Source: Gammaproteobacteria bacterium
Lineage (GTDB): Bacteria > Pseudomonadota > Gammaproteobacteria > SZUA-229
NCBI GenBank assembly: GCA_026195255.1
Contig: JAPHSS010000036.1
Coordinates: 26,475 to 90,474 of the forward strand
Length of the DNA: 64,000 nt
Reading direction: 5' to 3'
This document shows positions 20,455-31,117 of the stretch, piece after piece. The notes under the pieces were generated by a model, which did not search any database, was not told the DNA's origin, and saw only the letters and a list, made by a program, of their open reading frames with translations. The stretch's first letter is position 1. Each line of letters starts with the position of its first letter. A program made the position numbers and the translations under genes.

Positions 20455-21678
20455 ATGTTCAGAATGACACAATTTATGAAATCACTGGCGCAAGATACAC
20501 CTTTAGGGGCTGCGCGCAAACCACCCGGTCCAGTTGTTATATGGAATCTGGTGCGTCGATGTAATTTAACCTGTAAGCATTGTTATTCTATTTCTGCAGA
20601 TAAAGATTTTCCAGGAGAGTTGAGTACCGAACAGGTATTCTCAACGATGGATGATCTAAAAGAATTTAAAGTACCTGTTTTAATTTTATCTGGTGGCGAG
20701 CCATTATTAAGACCTGATATTTATGATATCTCTCATAGAGCTAAAGAAATGGGCTTTTATGTGGGGTTATCAACTAACGGAACGTTGATTACAGAAGATA
20801 ATATCAAACAGATTGCTGATGTAGGTTATGACTATGTAGGAATTAGTATTGATGGTATGGAAAAAACCCATGATCTGTTCAGGCAACGTCAGGGTGCCTT
20901 TAAAGAGTCCATGCATGGTATAGATTTGTGCAAGGATAATGGCATAAAAGTGGGCATGCGATTTACCTTAACTCAGGATACAGTGGCTGAATTGCCGGAT
21001 ATTTTGAATTTGATGGAAGAGCGGGATATAGACAAATTCTATCTTTCTCATTTGAACTATGCAGGACGTGGTAACAAAAATCGTAAAGATGATGTTTTTC
21101 ATAAAATTACGCGATCTGCTATGGATTTATTGTTTGATACCTGTTGGGACAATATTCAAAGAGGCAAAGAACGAGAATTTGTAACAGGTAATAATGATGC
21201 TGATGGTGTTTTTTTAATGCAGTGGGCGAAAAGGAATATACCTGAAATATATCAGCAAAAAGAAGATGAATTAAGAACCCGTTTAGAAAACTGGGGGGGG
21301 AATTCATCGGGTGTGAATATTTCAAACATAGATAATCTGGGTAATGTGCATCCCGATACATTTTGGTGGGATTATAATTTAGGTAATGTAAAAGAACGGG
21401 CTTTCTCAGAAATTTGGCAAGATACATCTGATCCATTGATGGCGGGTTTTAAACAGGCACAGAGACCTTTAAAAGGCCGTTGTGCTGCCTGTAAACATAA
21501 AGCCATATGCGGTGGTAATACCCGGGTCAGGGCTTATCAATTAACTGGAGATCCCTGGGAAGAGGATCCAGCCTGCTATTTAACGGATGAAGAAATTGGT
21601 GTTGTAACATCAGATAGGCGAGTTGAAAACAGACCTTATGATGGACGTTTGAAAAATATTCAGATTAGTCAGGTTTAG
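20455..21678 (+). CDS. nirJ: Heme d1 biosynthesis radical SAM protein NirJ
   Basis: 'CNLTCKHCYS' radical SAM motif, C-terminal SPASM-like Cys motif 'CAACKHKAICGGNTRVRAY'. Confidence 0.95.
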   Translation: MFRMTQFMKSLAQDTPLGAARKPPGPVVIWNLVRRCNLTCKHCYSISADKDFPGELSTEQVFSTMDDLKEFKVPVLILSGGEPLLRPDIYDISHRAKEMGFYVGLSTNGTLITEDNIKQIADVGYDYVGISIDGMEKTHDLFRQRQGAFKESMHGIDLCKDNGIKVGMRFTLTQDTVAELPDILNLMEERDIDKFYLSHLNYAGRGNKNRKDDVFHKITRSAMDLLFDTCWDNIQRGKEREFVTGNNDADGVFLMQWAKRNIPEIYQQKEDELRTRLENWGGNSSGVNISNIDNLGNVHPDTFWWDYNLGNVKERAFSEIWQDTSDPLMAGFKQAQRPLKGRCAACKHKAICGGNTRVRAYQLTGDPWEEDPACYLTDEEIGVVTSDRRVENRPYDGRLKNIQISQV

Positions 21679-21787
21679 TAAGCCATATTCGTAAATAAGC
21701 AACGTATATAATAACTAGATGACAAAGTAGCACGTCATTCCAGCAAGTCTTTAGCTGGAATCTAGTGGTTTTAATATCAAAAGACAC

Positions 21788-21813
21788 GGCATACCTGTCT
21801 TCCCAGGTATGCC
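21788..21813 (+). terminator. Hairpin between nirJ and nirN
   Basis: GGCATACCTG-TCTTCC-CAGGTATGCC, perfect 10-bp stem; no clear T tract. Confidence 0.45.
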
Positions 21814-21862
21814 AAAGTTAAATTAGACTTTTATGCAACCTGGTAAAAAATAAACTATCTCT

Positions 21863-23437
21863 ATGAATAAACTAGCAGTCATAATATTTATATGTTTTTC
21901 AATAAATATAGTTCAGGCAGGTTCACTTCCTGAACCTATACAAAAAACAAAAGAAAATTTCAAAACTCACTGTGCAAGCTGTCATGGTGAAAATAGATTA
22001 GGCCTTATGGGGCCTGCGTTATTGCCAGAAAACTTAAAACGCCTTAAGCAGAAAGCGGCGCATAAAGTTATTACAGAAGGTAGAGCGGCCACACAAATGC
22101 CTTCGTTCAAAGATCAGCTCGATACAGGCGAAATTAAGTCGCTGGTTGATTATATCTATACCCCTTTGAAAGAGATACCCAAGTGGAATATGGGTGACAT
22201 ATTAAGCAGTCAGATTGTTTATCCGGAAGTCAAAAAACTACCAGCAAAACCCGTATGGAATGCTGATCCAATGAATATATTTCTGGTGGTTGAATTAGGC
22301 GATCATCATGTAACGGTGTTAGATGGAGATACATTTAATCCTGTACATCGTTTTGCATCACGTTTTGCATTACATGGAGGCCCTAAATATTCTCCGGATG
22401 GAAGATATGTTTATTTTGGTTCACGTGATGGCTGGGTAACAAAATATGATTTATATAACCTGACTGTAGTTGCGGAAATAAGGGCTGGTATAAATATGCG
22501 TAATGTAGCGGTTTCAAGTGACGGTAAACATGTTATTGCCGGAAATTACTTGCCCCATACATTAGTTATATTATCGGCAGAAGATTTATCGCCGGTAAAA
22601 GTTATTGCTGTGCGTAATGAAACGGGTGATAGTTCAAGGGTGAGTGCAGTATATGATGCAGCTCCGAGGAAAACATTTATAGCTGCTTTAAAAGATATCA
22701 AAGAAGTATGGGAAATCTCATATGAAGATGAACCGCCTATGGGTTTTGGTAAATGGATGCATGATTATCGAGAAGACTCAGGTGAGAATGCAGGTTTATC
22801 CAGATCAAAAGATAAGTTTCCCATACGAAAAATTAAAACAGAAGATTATTTAGATGACTTCTTTTTTAATCAGTCATATGAATTAATTATTGGTTCGTCC
22901 CGGGATAAACAAGCTAAAGTACTTGATCTTGATTTAGGACGTACCATTAAAACACTTGATTTAAAAGGTATGCCACATATGAGTTCTGGTATTACCTGGC
23001 AGTATAAAGGGAGTACCGTACTCGCAACGCCAAATTTAAAAGAAGGTGTCGTAACTATTATTGATATGCAGAGCTGGAAAACCATTAAACGGATTAAAAC
23101 TCTGGGTCCAGGGTTCTTTATGCGGAGCCATGAGAATTCTGACTATGCCTGGGTAGATGTGTTTTTTGGTCCAAATAAAGAAGCTGTTCATATAATAGAT
23201 AAATCTACTTTAGAAATTGTTAAAACCCTAAGGCCTGCAAAAGGTAAAACCGCAGCTCATGTTGAATTTGATAAACAGGGGAAACATGCTTTATTGAGTA
23301 TTTGGGATATTGATGGAGAAGTGATTGTTTATGATGCCAGGAGTTTTAAAGAGATTAAACGGTTGCCAATGAAAAAACCATCAGGTAAATACAACGTATA
23401 TAATAAAATTAGCAGATCTTCGGGTACCAGTCATTAG
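21863..23437 (+). CDS. nirN: NirN-like cytochrome cd1 (c-type + d1 propeller)
   Basis: Signal peptide, CASCH motif, d1 propeller paralogous to NirS/NirF. Confidence 0.9.
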   Translation: MNKLAVIIFICFSINIVQAGSLPEPIQKTKENFKTHCASCHGENRLGLMGPALLPENLKRLKQKAAHKVITEGRAATQMPSFKDQLDTGEIKSLVDYIYTPLKEIPKWNMGDILSSQIVYPEVKKLPAKPVWNADPMNIFLVVELGDHHVTVLDGDTFNPVHRFASRFALHGGPKYSPDGRYVYFGSRDGWVTKYDLYNLTVVAEIRAGINMRNVAVSSDGKHVIAGNYLPHTLVILSAEDLSPVKVIAVRNETGDSSRVSAVYDAAPRKTFIAALKDIKEVWEISYEDEPPMGFGKWMHDYREDSGENAGLSRSKDKFPIRKIKTEDYLDDFFFNQSYELIIGSSRDKQAKVLDLDLGRTIKTLDLKGMPHMSSGITWQYKGSTVLATPNLKEGVVTIIDMQSWKTIKRIKTLGPGFFMRSHENSDYAWVDVFFGPNKEAVHIIDKSTLEIVKTLRPAKGKTAAHVEFDKQGKHALLSIWDIDGEVIVYDARSFKEIKRLPMKKPSGKYNVYNKISRSSGTSH

Positions 23438-23495
23438 AGCCAGTATATATAGTCCTGTTTTATTCCTAAAGTTAATAAATAAATAGTGAGATAAT

Positions 23496-23948
23496 ATGTA
23501 CCGGCGATTTATACTTCTATTTTTGATCTCAACTCCCTCTCTTGCATCAGAGATTAAACCTTTTACATCAGATGGTTGTAGTGCTTTTCCAGATGGTACA
23601 TTTAGACAGCAATCTTTGTGGAGTAATTGCTGTTTTTTGCATGATCTGGCGTACTGGAAAGGCGGCACAGAAAAACAGAAAAACACAGCAGACGGTGATC
23701 TTGAGTTATGCGTTAAAAATGTGGGTGCACCGCATATTGCAAAGTTAATGTTAGCAGGTGTTAAAGTGGGTGGTTCGCCGGTCTTAAATACACCATTTAG
23801 ATGGGGTTATGGCTGGCCTTATGGGCGCGGTTATAAAGCCTTAAGTCGAGCAGATAAATTACAGGTTGCTCATAAACTTGAGGTATTCAAAATAATTATA
23901 GATCACGAGATTAAGCAAATAACCATGGATAGAAATGAGGCTGAGTAA
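23496..23948 (+). CDS. Secreted phospholipase A2-like protein
   Basis: Signal peptide, 'DGCSAFPDG...WSNCCFLHDLAYWKGG' resembling the PLA2 CCxxHDxxY active-site motif. Confidence 0.6.
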   Translation: MYRRFILLFLISTPSLASEIKPFTSDGCSAFPDGTFRQQSLWSNCCFLHDLAYWKGGTEKQKNTADGDLELCVKNVGAPHIAKLMLAGVKVGGSPVLNTPFRWGYGWPYGRGYKALSRADKLQVAHKLEVFKIIIDHEIKQITMDRNEAE

Positions 23949-24531
23949 GCTGTATAAATTAATTACTGAAGAATTTTAAACCTGAAGTATCTCCTTTAGT
24001 ATTACAGTGTTGATTCATATCGTTTCTTTAAAACTCAGAAGTCGAATAATATTATAACTAGCAATATGTAGTTGAGTAGTTACTACAGAAAAAGAGATTT
24101 CGGCCGATATACCTGCAATTGTTCTTTGGTTTTGTAGAATATGTTGATTATTTTTACCTGATGTAGTGTTATGTGAGCAGTAATTAAGAATATACTAAAT
24201 AATTAATAAAATAAAAACTAATATATGATTCTTATATATACTTTATACGTGTGTACTTTCAACTTTTTCGACGTATGTGATAACGGGTTAACTTCATAAA
24301 AGTAGATATAATGAGCAATCAGCTGACTATCTAACTCAAACAATCGTTATTTTGTGGTTTTTTAGCCTGTCATAATAAGAAAATTTTGCGGGTGTTACAG
24401 GGGTAGTGTGGCTGATTTAGATCTATACTTCGGTATCGGCCTGTCATAATAAACAATAGCCAGTGGCACTTAAGGCTGTATTTAATTCAATTAAACGGGG
24501 CATAGGTCAATTTATACCTACAGGGTGAGTA

Positions 24532-25479
24532 GTGAATATATTAAATGGACCTAAACGGATCATTTTAAAAATATTTAGCTTAATTCTAATAATATTCAGT
24601 ATTGTTAGAATTCAGTATGCATGTGCGGAAACCATAGAACTTACCGTTTTATATCCAGAAGCGAGTGGCGGATACGCAAAGGTGTTTAAAAATATACTGG
24701 AAGGTGTTAATGAGTTTGATAATATTAATGTAACCAGCCATCGAATATCTAATAAAACACAGGCTGCCGATGTTAATAACATGTTAAATAGCACTCATTG
24801 TCAGACAATTATCGCACTGGGCCAGCGAAGTTATAAGATTGCCAAACAGCTTAATAATAATTTGCCATTAACTATTGGTGCTATCGTCGCAACGCCAAAT
24901 GGTCATGCCGGTATCAGTATGGATGGTAACCCAGAACTGTTTATAGAATATTTGAATAATTTAGCACCTGATGTCAAGCGCGTTCATGTTGTTTATAGTG
25001 AGAAAAATACAGGCTGGTTAGTGGAAATGGCTGAGTCAGCAGCCTCAAAGCGTAATATAGAATTATTATCTTATAAGGTTGAAAATCTGAAACAGGGTAT
25101 ACAAAAGTATACTGAAATATTAAATAAAGTTAAAAGCAAAAAAGATGCAATCTGGATTCCACTAGACCGGGTTGTACCTGATAAAGCCATTCTTCCTAAG
25201 ATATTAAAAACCGCATGGGATAAAAATATTGTCGTATTTTCAAATAATCCATTACATGCAAAGAAAGGTACTTTATTTGCATTGTTTCCAGATCATAAAC
25301 TTGTAGGTAGAAAGCTTGCAAGCATTGCAGTTGAGCAGGTGAATGCCAAAGGCCAGCATAAATTATTACCAACATCTAATCTTAAGTTAGCAGTAAACAT
25401 TCGCACAGCCTCGCATCTTGGTTTGAGCTTTTCTAAAAGCGAGCAGCGAAAGTTTGACATTGTGTTTCCAGCGAGATAA
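24532..25479 (+). CDS. ABC-transporter-type periplasmic substrate-binding protein
   Basis: Signal peptide, two-lobe pattern 'PNGHAGISMDGNPELFIEYLNNLAPDVKRVHVVYSEKNTGWL...ASIAVEQVN'; GTG start. Confidence 0.75.
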   Translation: MNILNGPKRIILKIFSLILIIFSIVRIQYACAETIELTVLYPEASGGYAKVFKNILEGVNEFDNINVTSHRISNKTQAADVNNMLNSTHCQTIIALGQRSYKIAKQLNNNLPLTIGAIVATPNGHAGISMDGNPELFIEYLNNLAPDVKRVHVVYSEKNTGWLVEMAESAASKRNIELLSYKVENLKQGIQKYTEILNKVKSKKDAIWIPLDRVVPDKAILPKILKTAWDKNIVVFSNNPLHAKKGTLFALFPDHKLVGRKLASIAVEQVNAKGQHKLLPTSNLKLAVNIRTASHLGLSFSKSEQRKFDIVFPAR

Positions 25480-25491
25480 TGGGTATTTAGT

Positions 25492-28011
25492 GTGAGTTTA
25501 ATTAAAGAATTATTTTCATCACAATATAGCTTGAGACAACAGTTATTTTCTGTTTTTACATTAAGCGTGCTTGGGCTCGCACTAATTTCAGCAATTGCGT
25601 CTTCCTGGTTTGCCAGTAATCAAATGCGTGAGCAAATTATTAATGAAGGTTTTCAGGTAACCGCTAATCTTGCGTCGCAAAGTATGTTGGCATTGCTGTA
25701 TGGGAGTTCGGAAAATGCAGAAGAAGCCGTTTCTTCTGCGCTGCTTTTTCCGAGTGTCAGTTTTGTACAAGTACTGGATAGTGATTTTAAGCCGCTCATA
25801 GCGAAAGGTGATATTAAGAATGAGCCCTATGCGGTTTTACCAAAAGATTATAAAAATGAAAAACCTCTAGTATTAAGTGAATCACCCCTGGCCTGGCATT
25901 TTTCAGCACCCGTATATAGCCCGGTAAATGATGATAGCCCACTATACATTGACGATTCCAGTACGAAAGAATTTATAGGTTCAGTTTATGTAGTTGTTGA
26001 TAAGTTGGCATTAAATAAAATACAGAAAACTATATTTATTACGAATATAGGAATAGCGCTGATCATAACAGCCATTATATTGTTACTTCTTAGTTATGTA
26101 CTTAAACATGTAACCAGACCGTTAAATAATTTGTCTCAAACCATGCAAAAAGCTAAAAAGGGCGATGCACAGGTTAAAGCTAAACTAGAAGGCCCGGAAG
26201 AGATCGTACATATAGCCAGTGTGTTTAATGACATGATGGAAGTGTTAGATGAAAAAAAGGAGGCACTGTTTAAAGAAAAAGAAAGGGCACTGATAACTTT
26301 AAACTCGATTGCCGATGGTGTTATTACAACTGATATTGAAGGTAAGGTTCTTTATTTAAACCCAGTTGCTGAACGTTTAACAGGCTGGAGACTTAATGAG
26401 GTTAATGAAACCAGGTTAGATGATATCTTTCAGATGTTTGATGAAAAAAATCATACCAGAGAAGACAATCCAATACTTAAATGTCTGGAATTTCATCAGG
26501 TCATTAATTCTGAGCAACATTGTATGTTTAGACCTAAAATAGGTGATGAAATTTTCGTCGAAGACTCAGTGGCGCTAACCCGAGACAAGAGTAATAATAT
26601 TACCGGAACGGTAATGGTGTTTCACAATGTGACTGAAACACGCAATATGGCTAAAAAGTTGAGCTATCAAGCAACCCATGATTCATTAACAGGATTAATT
26701 AATAGAGCTGATTTCGAACGATATTTAACTGCTGTCCTGAGCCAGGTTGATGAAGATACGGAGCATGCATTATGTTATATGGATTTAGATCAGTTTAAAG
26801 TAATAAATGATACCTGTGGGCATATGGCAGGGGATCAGTTACTACAGAATATTTCAAAATTGCTTGCAAATAGGGTGAGAAAATCAGATGACACTTTAGC
26901 CAGGTTAGGCGGCGATGAATTTGTTCTATTACTGGAAAACTGCCCGCTTGAAAAAGCAGAAAAGATTGCAAAATCAATGTGTGAAGCCGTTCAGGATTAT
27001 CGTTTCGTCTGGAACGATAATCCTTTTAGCATTGGTATCAGTATCGGCTTAGTACCAATTAACTACTCCAATCATGAGTTCCAGGATATTTTAAGTAAAG
27101 CAGATTCCTCCTGTTATATGGCTAAAGAAAAAGGCCGTAATCGTGTTCACACTTATCTCGTAAATGATAAAGAGTTAATTCAACGACAGGGTGAAATGAA
27201 TGTTGTATCAAGCATAACAGAAGCATATGAAAATGACCTGTTTCAGCTCTTTTATCAACCCATTGTATCGATGGATGATTTAACTGAAACAACACAGCAC
27301 TATGAAATTTTAATTCGTATGTTAGATAAAGAAGGTAATATACTGCCTCCTGGTTTCTTTTTACCTGCGGCTGAGCGTTATAATTTAATCCATAAAGTAG
27401 ATCGCTGGGTGATTCGTGCATCACTTAACTGGTTGGCAAGAAATCCAATACAGCTGGAAAATTTGAAGTGTTGTGCAATTAACTTATCAGGCATGTCACT
27501 AAATGATGAAAAATTATTTGATTTTATACAGTTACAATTTGAAAAGACAAAAGTACCTTCAGAAAAAATATGCTTTGAAATTACAGAAACGGCTGCTGTT
27601 ACAAACCTCTCAAAAGCAACTGGTTTGATTGATCAATTAAGAAGACTAGGTTGCAAATCAGCGCTTGATGATTTTGGTAGTGGTATGTCTTCTTTCGCTT
27701 ATTTAAAGAATTTTCCTATAGATTATTTAAAAATTGACGGGGTATTTGTTAAGGATATAGTTACTGACCCAATTGATAATGCCATGGTTAAGTCAATAAA
27801 TGATATTGGTCACGTTTTGGGGCTTAAAACAATTGCAGAATATGTAGAAGATGAAGAGATATTGATGCGATTAAAAGAATTAGGCGTTGATGAGGCTCAG
27901 GGGTATCATATTGCAAAACCACAGTCTCTTGATCATTTATCTGATGCTAATATAGAACTAAGAAAAAGAGAGATAGAAAAGAACAAAGTTGTTAAATTAA
28001 TTTCTAGATAA
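25492..28011 (+). CDS. Membrane HAMP-PAS-GGDEF-EAL protein
   Basis: Two TM, HAMP, PAS, intact 'RLGGDEFVLLL', EAL variant 'YEILIRM', 'LDDFGSG', 'DYLKIDG'. Confidence 0.95.
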   Translation: MSLIKELFSSQYSLRQQLFSVFTLSVLGLALISAIASSWFASNQMREQIINEGFQVTANLASQSMLALLYGSSENAEEAVSSALLFPSVSFVQVLDSDFKPLIAKGDIKNEPYAVLPKDYKNEKPLVLSESPLAWHFSAPVYSPVNDDSPLYIDDSSTKEFIGSVYVVVDKLALNKIQKTIFITNIGIALIITAIILLLLSYVLKHVTRPLNNLSQTMQKAKKGDAQVKAKLEGPEEIVHIASVFNDMMEVLDEKKEALFKEKERALITLNSIADGVITTDIEGKVLYLNPVAERLTGWRLNEVNETRLDDIFQMFDEKNHTREDNPILKCLEFHQVINSEQHCMFRPKIGDEIFVEDSVALTRDKSNNITGTVMVFHNVTETRNMAKKLSYQATHDSLTGLINRADFERYLTAVLSQVDEDTEHALCYMDLDQFKVINDTCGHMAGDQLLQNISKLLANRVRKSDDTLARLGGDEFVLLLENCPLEKAEKIAKSMCEAVQDYRFVWNDNPFSIGISIGLVPINYSNHEFQDILSKADSSCYMAKEKGRNRVHTYLVNDKELIQRQGEMNVVSSITEAYENDLFQLFYQPIVSMDDLTETTQHYEILIRMLDKEGNILPPGFFLPAAERYNLIHKVDRWVIRASLNWLARNPIQLENLKCCAINLSGMSLNDEKLFDFIQLQFEKTKVPSEKICFEITETAAVTNLSKATGLIDQLRRLGCKSALDDFGSGMSSFAYLKNFPIDYLKIDGVFVKDIVTDPIDNAMVKSINDIGHVLGLKTIAEYVEDEEILMRLKELGVDEAQGYHIAKPQSLDHLSDANIELRKREIEKNKVVKLISR

Positions 28012-28114
28012 ACTAACATACGCTATCATGTACAAATTATAATAATTAATGCCCATTAGAGGCTAAATGCAAACCACCTGACAAGAATGGATGCGATGTC
28101 ATTGGAGATATTTA

Positions 28115-30310
28115 ATGAAACGCCGTCTGCTTAATGTTTTTATATCAAGCTTTTTATTATCATGCGTTCACTCTGTTTATGCGCAAGAAGCGACAGAAGA
28201 GGAAGATTTATACCTTCTTTATGGTGATGATGAGATGATTAGTATAGCTACAGGTTTTTCTCAGCCTATTTCAAAAGCACCTTCCACAGCGAGCGTTATT
28301 ACTGCTGAAGATATTAAAGCGATGGGTGCGACAACATTAGATCAGGTGCTTGAAAGGGTGCCAGGTGTGCATGTGTCTCCTTCACTTCAGAATGGCTCAA
28401 ATAATTATGTATTCAGGGGAATTAAAACAACATTTACCCCTCAAGTATTAATATTAATGAATGGTCATAGAATTTCAGCTGATGTCATGTCAGGATCTTT
28501 GATTGATGCTTCGATTACCTCAATAGAAAATATATCTCGTATTGAAATTATTCGTGGACCAGGTTCTGCGATTTATGGCGCTGATGCTTTTTCAGGTGTT
28601 GTGAATATAATTACTAAATCAGCAGATGAGTTAAATGGAACGCATGTTGGAGCGAGGTCGGGTTCGTTTGATTTTGTTAATACGTGGGGACAATATGGCG
28701 GAAAAATTAATAGTAACTGGAGTATTGCAACCTCATTAGAATATGCTAAAAAATCAGCTGATGAAAGTCGTATTATTAGTTCTGACTTACAATCGACATT
28801 AGACTTGCCTCCTTCAGAGGGTGGTTTTGGTACCTCAGCATCCTTAGCTCCCGGTTATCTTGATGACAGATATGAATCTGTTACATACAACTTAAATGTT
28901 AATAACGATAACTGGAAAATTGGTCTTGATGGATCAGTGCAGAGAGATAATGGTGTTGTAGCAGGTGTGGCACAGGTGTTAGATCATGATGGTTTTGCTG
29001 ATTCGGATCAACATTTATTTACACTTGAATATGAAAATAATAATTTTTCCGATCATTGGGCATTTTCCAGTGGTTTTAGTTATCAAGTCATTGATGCACA
29101 ATACCAGTTGAATATTTTTCCGGCCGGTACAGTTTTATTAATTGGTAATGATGGTAATTCGTTTAGCGTTCCGGCGAATTCATCTTGTCCGGTTATAGCG
29201 GGTCTTGGACCTGCATGTATAGTCAGTTTTCCAGATGGTTTCATAGGTAATCCAGGTAGAAAAAGTACTAGTACTCAATTAGATTTTACTTTTTTATACG
29301 AAGGGTTAAATGATCATTTTTTTCGATTTAATTTTGGTGGTAAGAGTGAAAAATTAGAAGCAAATGAAACCAAAAATTTTGGTGTGGGAGTTATTGATGG
29401 TACACAATCTGTGGTTGATGGAACATTAACGAATGTAACTGGCATAGATAGTTCAATATATATTAGTGATGAAGATAGAAATATTAGTTTCTTATCTGTT
29501 CAGGATATCTGGCAATTAGCGCCAGATTGGTCCTTAACAGCAGGGGTTAGATACGATAATTATTCTGATTTTGGTGGTACAACCAACCCAAGGCTCGCAT
29601 TGGTATGGAATCCGACGATTAACCTTGTCACAAAATTATTATATGGTACTGCTTTCCGTGCTCCGTCATTTAGTGAATTATATTCACAAAATAATCCTGT
29701 TGCAGTCGGCAATTCTTCATTAGATCCGGAAGAGATAGAGACTTATGAATTTTCATTGACATATTTTCCAATTGAATCGTTAATAGTGGGACTTAATATA
29801 TATAGCTATGAAACAGACGGTATGATCGATTTTATTGATGATGGTACTTCTACAAATACAAATGTAGCTTCTAATACTAAGAATTTGGAAGGTGAGGGTT
29901 TTGAAATTGAGTTAGACTGGGCGATAGATTCTAATTGGCAATTAGTTTCTAACTATGCGAATCAGAGAACTGAAAATAAAACAACGGGCTTGCAGGAAGC
30001 ATTTATACCTAAACAACAGTTGTACCTGGATCTACGATGGAATGTTACGCATCAGTTGTTAATTTCATCGCAAGCGAACTGGGTTTCGGACAGGGAACGC
30101 GTTCAGTCTGATACACGTGAAAATATAAGAGATTATACTCTATTTGATCTAAGCATTCGTTATAAAAAGGTGGAACATTGGGAAGCCGCTGTTTCAATTA
30201 AAAATTTATTTGATAAGAATGCATTTGAGCCAAGTAATGGTACTATACCTGATGACTATCCATTAAGTGAACGCAATATAAATTTAGAGCTCCGCTATTA
30301 TATTCAATAA
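28115..30310 (+). CDS. TonB-dependent outer membrane receptor
   Basis: Signal peptide, plug domain 'ITAEDIKAMGATTLDQVLERVPGVHV...RIEIIRGPGSAIYGADAFSGVVNIITK', C-terminal beta-barrel. Start likely 28115 (MKRRLL); ORF track has 28091. Confidence 0.94.
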   Translation: MKRRLLNVFISSFLLSCVHSVYAQEATEEEDLYLLYGDDEMISIATGFSQPISKAPSTASVITAEDIKAMGATTLDQVLERVPGVHVSPSLQNGSNNYVFRGIKTTFTPQVLILMNGHRISADVMSGSLIDASITSIENISRIEIIRGPGSAIYGADAFSGVVNIITKSADELNGTHVGARSGSFDFVNTWGQYGGKINSNWSIATSLEYAKKSADESRIISSDLQSTLDLPPSEGGFGTSASLAPGYLDDRYESVTYNLNVNNDNWKIGLDGSVQRDNGVVAGVAQVLDHDGFADSDQHLFTLEYENNNFSDHWAFSSGFSYQVIDAQYQLNIFPAGTVLLIGNDGNSFSVPANSSCPVIAGLGPACIVSFPDGFIGNPGRKSTSTQLDFTFLYEGLNDHFFRFNFGGKSEKLEANETKNFGVGVIDGTQSVVDGTLTNVTGIDSSIYISDEDRNISFLSVQDIWQLAPDWSLTAGVRYDNYSDFGGTTNPRLALVWNPTINLVTKLLYGTAFRAPSFSELYSQNNPVAVGNSSLDPEEIETYEFSLTYFPIESLIVGLNIYSYETDGMIDFIDDGTSTNTNVASNTKNLEGEGFEIELDWAIDSNWQLVSNYANQRTENKTTGLQEAFIPKQQLYLDLRWNVTHQLLISSQANWVSDRERVQSDTRENIRDYTLFDLSIRYKKVEHWEAAVSIKNLFDKNAFEPSNGTIPDDYPLSERNINLELRYYIQ

Positions 30311-30316
30311 TAAAAT

Positions 30317-31117
30317 ATGAATAAAGATAAAGAAAATATTACCAGTAAAATCTGGATGGAGGAAGCGGAAGACAATAATCCATTTCTTGCTAAAACATCA
30401 TATCTATATGGCTATGATGTATTTGGTGATTTGTTGCCCAACGCGAGTTATATTGAGTATTTATATCTGCTTTTCAAAGGCGATGCACCCACTGAAAATC
30501 AATGTAAACTACTTGAAATAATATGTGTTGCTCTTGCTAACCCAGGGCCCCGAGACCATAGTGTAATGGCAGCTATGAGCTCAAGTGTAGGCGGATCAGG
30601 AAATGCAGCTAGCCTAATGGCAGCTTTGGCAGTAGGTGCAGGTAGTTTAAATGGCGGAAGAGAACTGTTTTTGTGTATGCAGCAATGGGATATTGCTGAA
30701 TGTGAACTAGATAAGTGGCAACACGAAATACTATCGTATGCAGATGATGCAGTTGAAGATATCTGGCCTGTTGCAACTCATTGTCCTGGTTTCGAACCCC
30801 ACTCTGATATTATTAAAACTCAAACCATCCAGTTATTAGAGTTATTGTGTGAGAAAACTGAAAGTAAATATTTAAACTGGCTAAGTCAAAACATGAATCA
30901 GTTAAATTCTATTTCAGGAGCACCTATTTCTATGGTGTCTGTAGTTTCAGCCGCATATAAAACACTTGATTTTAGTGCAGAGCAGGCTGAAATGTTTTAT
31001 TTATTGTCTCGATTGCCAGGTGCAGCCGTTCATGCACTAGAACAACAGTCTATTGGCTGGAAGAAGTTTCCATTCTGGCCGAATGGAATAATACTCAGTA
31101 ATGACCCTCAGAAGTGA
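30317..31117 (+). CDS. Half-size citrate synthase-like protein 1
   Basis: 'GYDVFGDLLPNASYIEYLYLLFKGDAPT' and 'ALAVGAGSLNGGRE' resemble citrate synthase segments; His in GPLHGG replaced by Asn. Confidence 0.65.
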   Translation: MNKDKENITSKIWMEEAEDNNPFLAKTSYLYGYDVFGDLLPNASYIEYLYLLFKGDAPTENQCKLLEIICVALANPGPRDHSVMAAMSSSVGGSGNAASLMAALAVGAGSLNGGRELFLCMQQWDIAECELDKWQHEILSYADDAVEDIWPVATHCPGFEPHSDIIKTQTIQLLELLCEKTESKYLNWLSQNMNQLNSISGAPISMVSVVSAAYKTLDFSAEQAEMFYLLSRLPGAAVHALEQQSIGWKKFPFWPNGIILSNDPQK

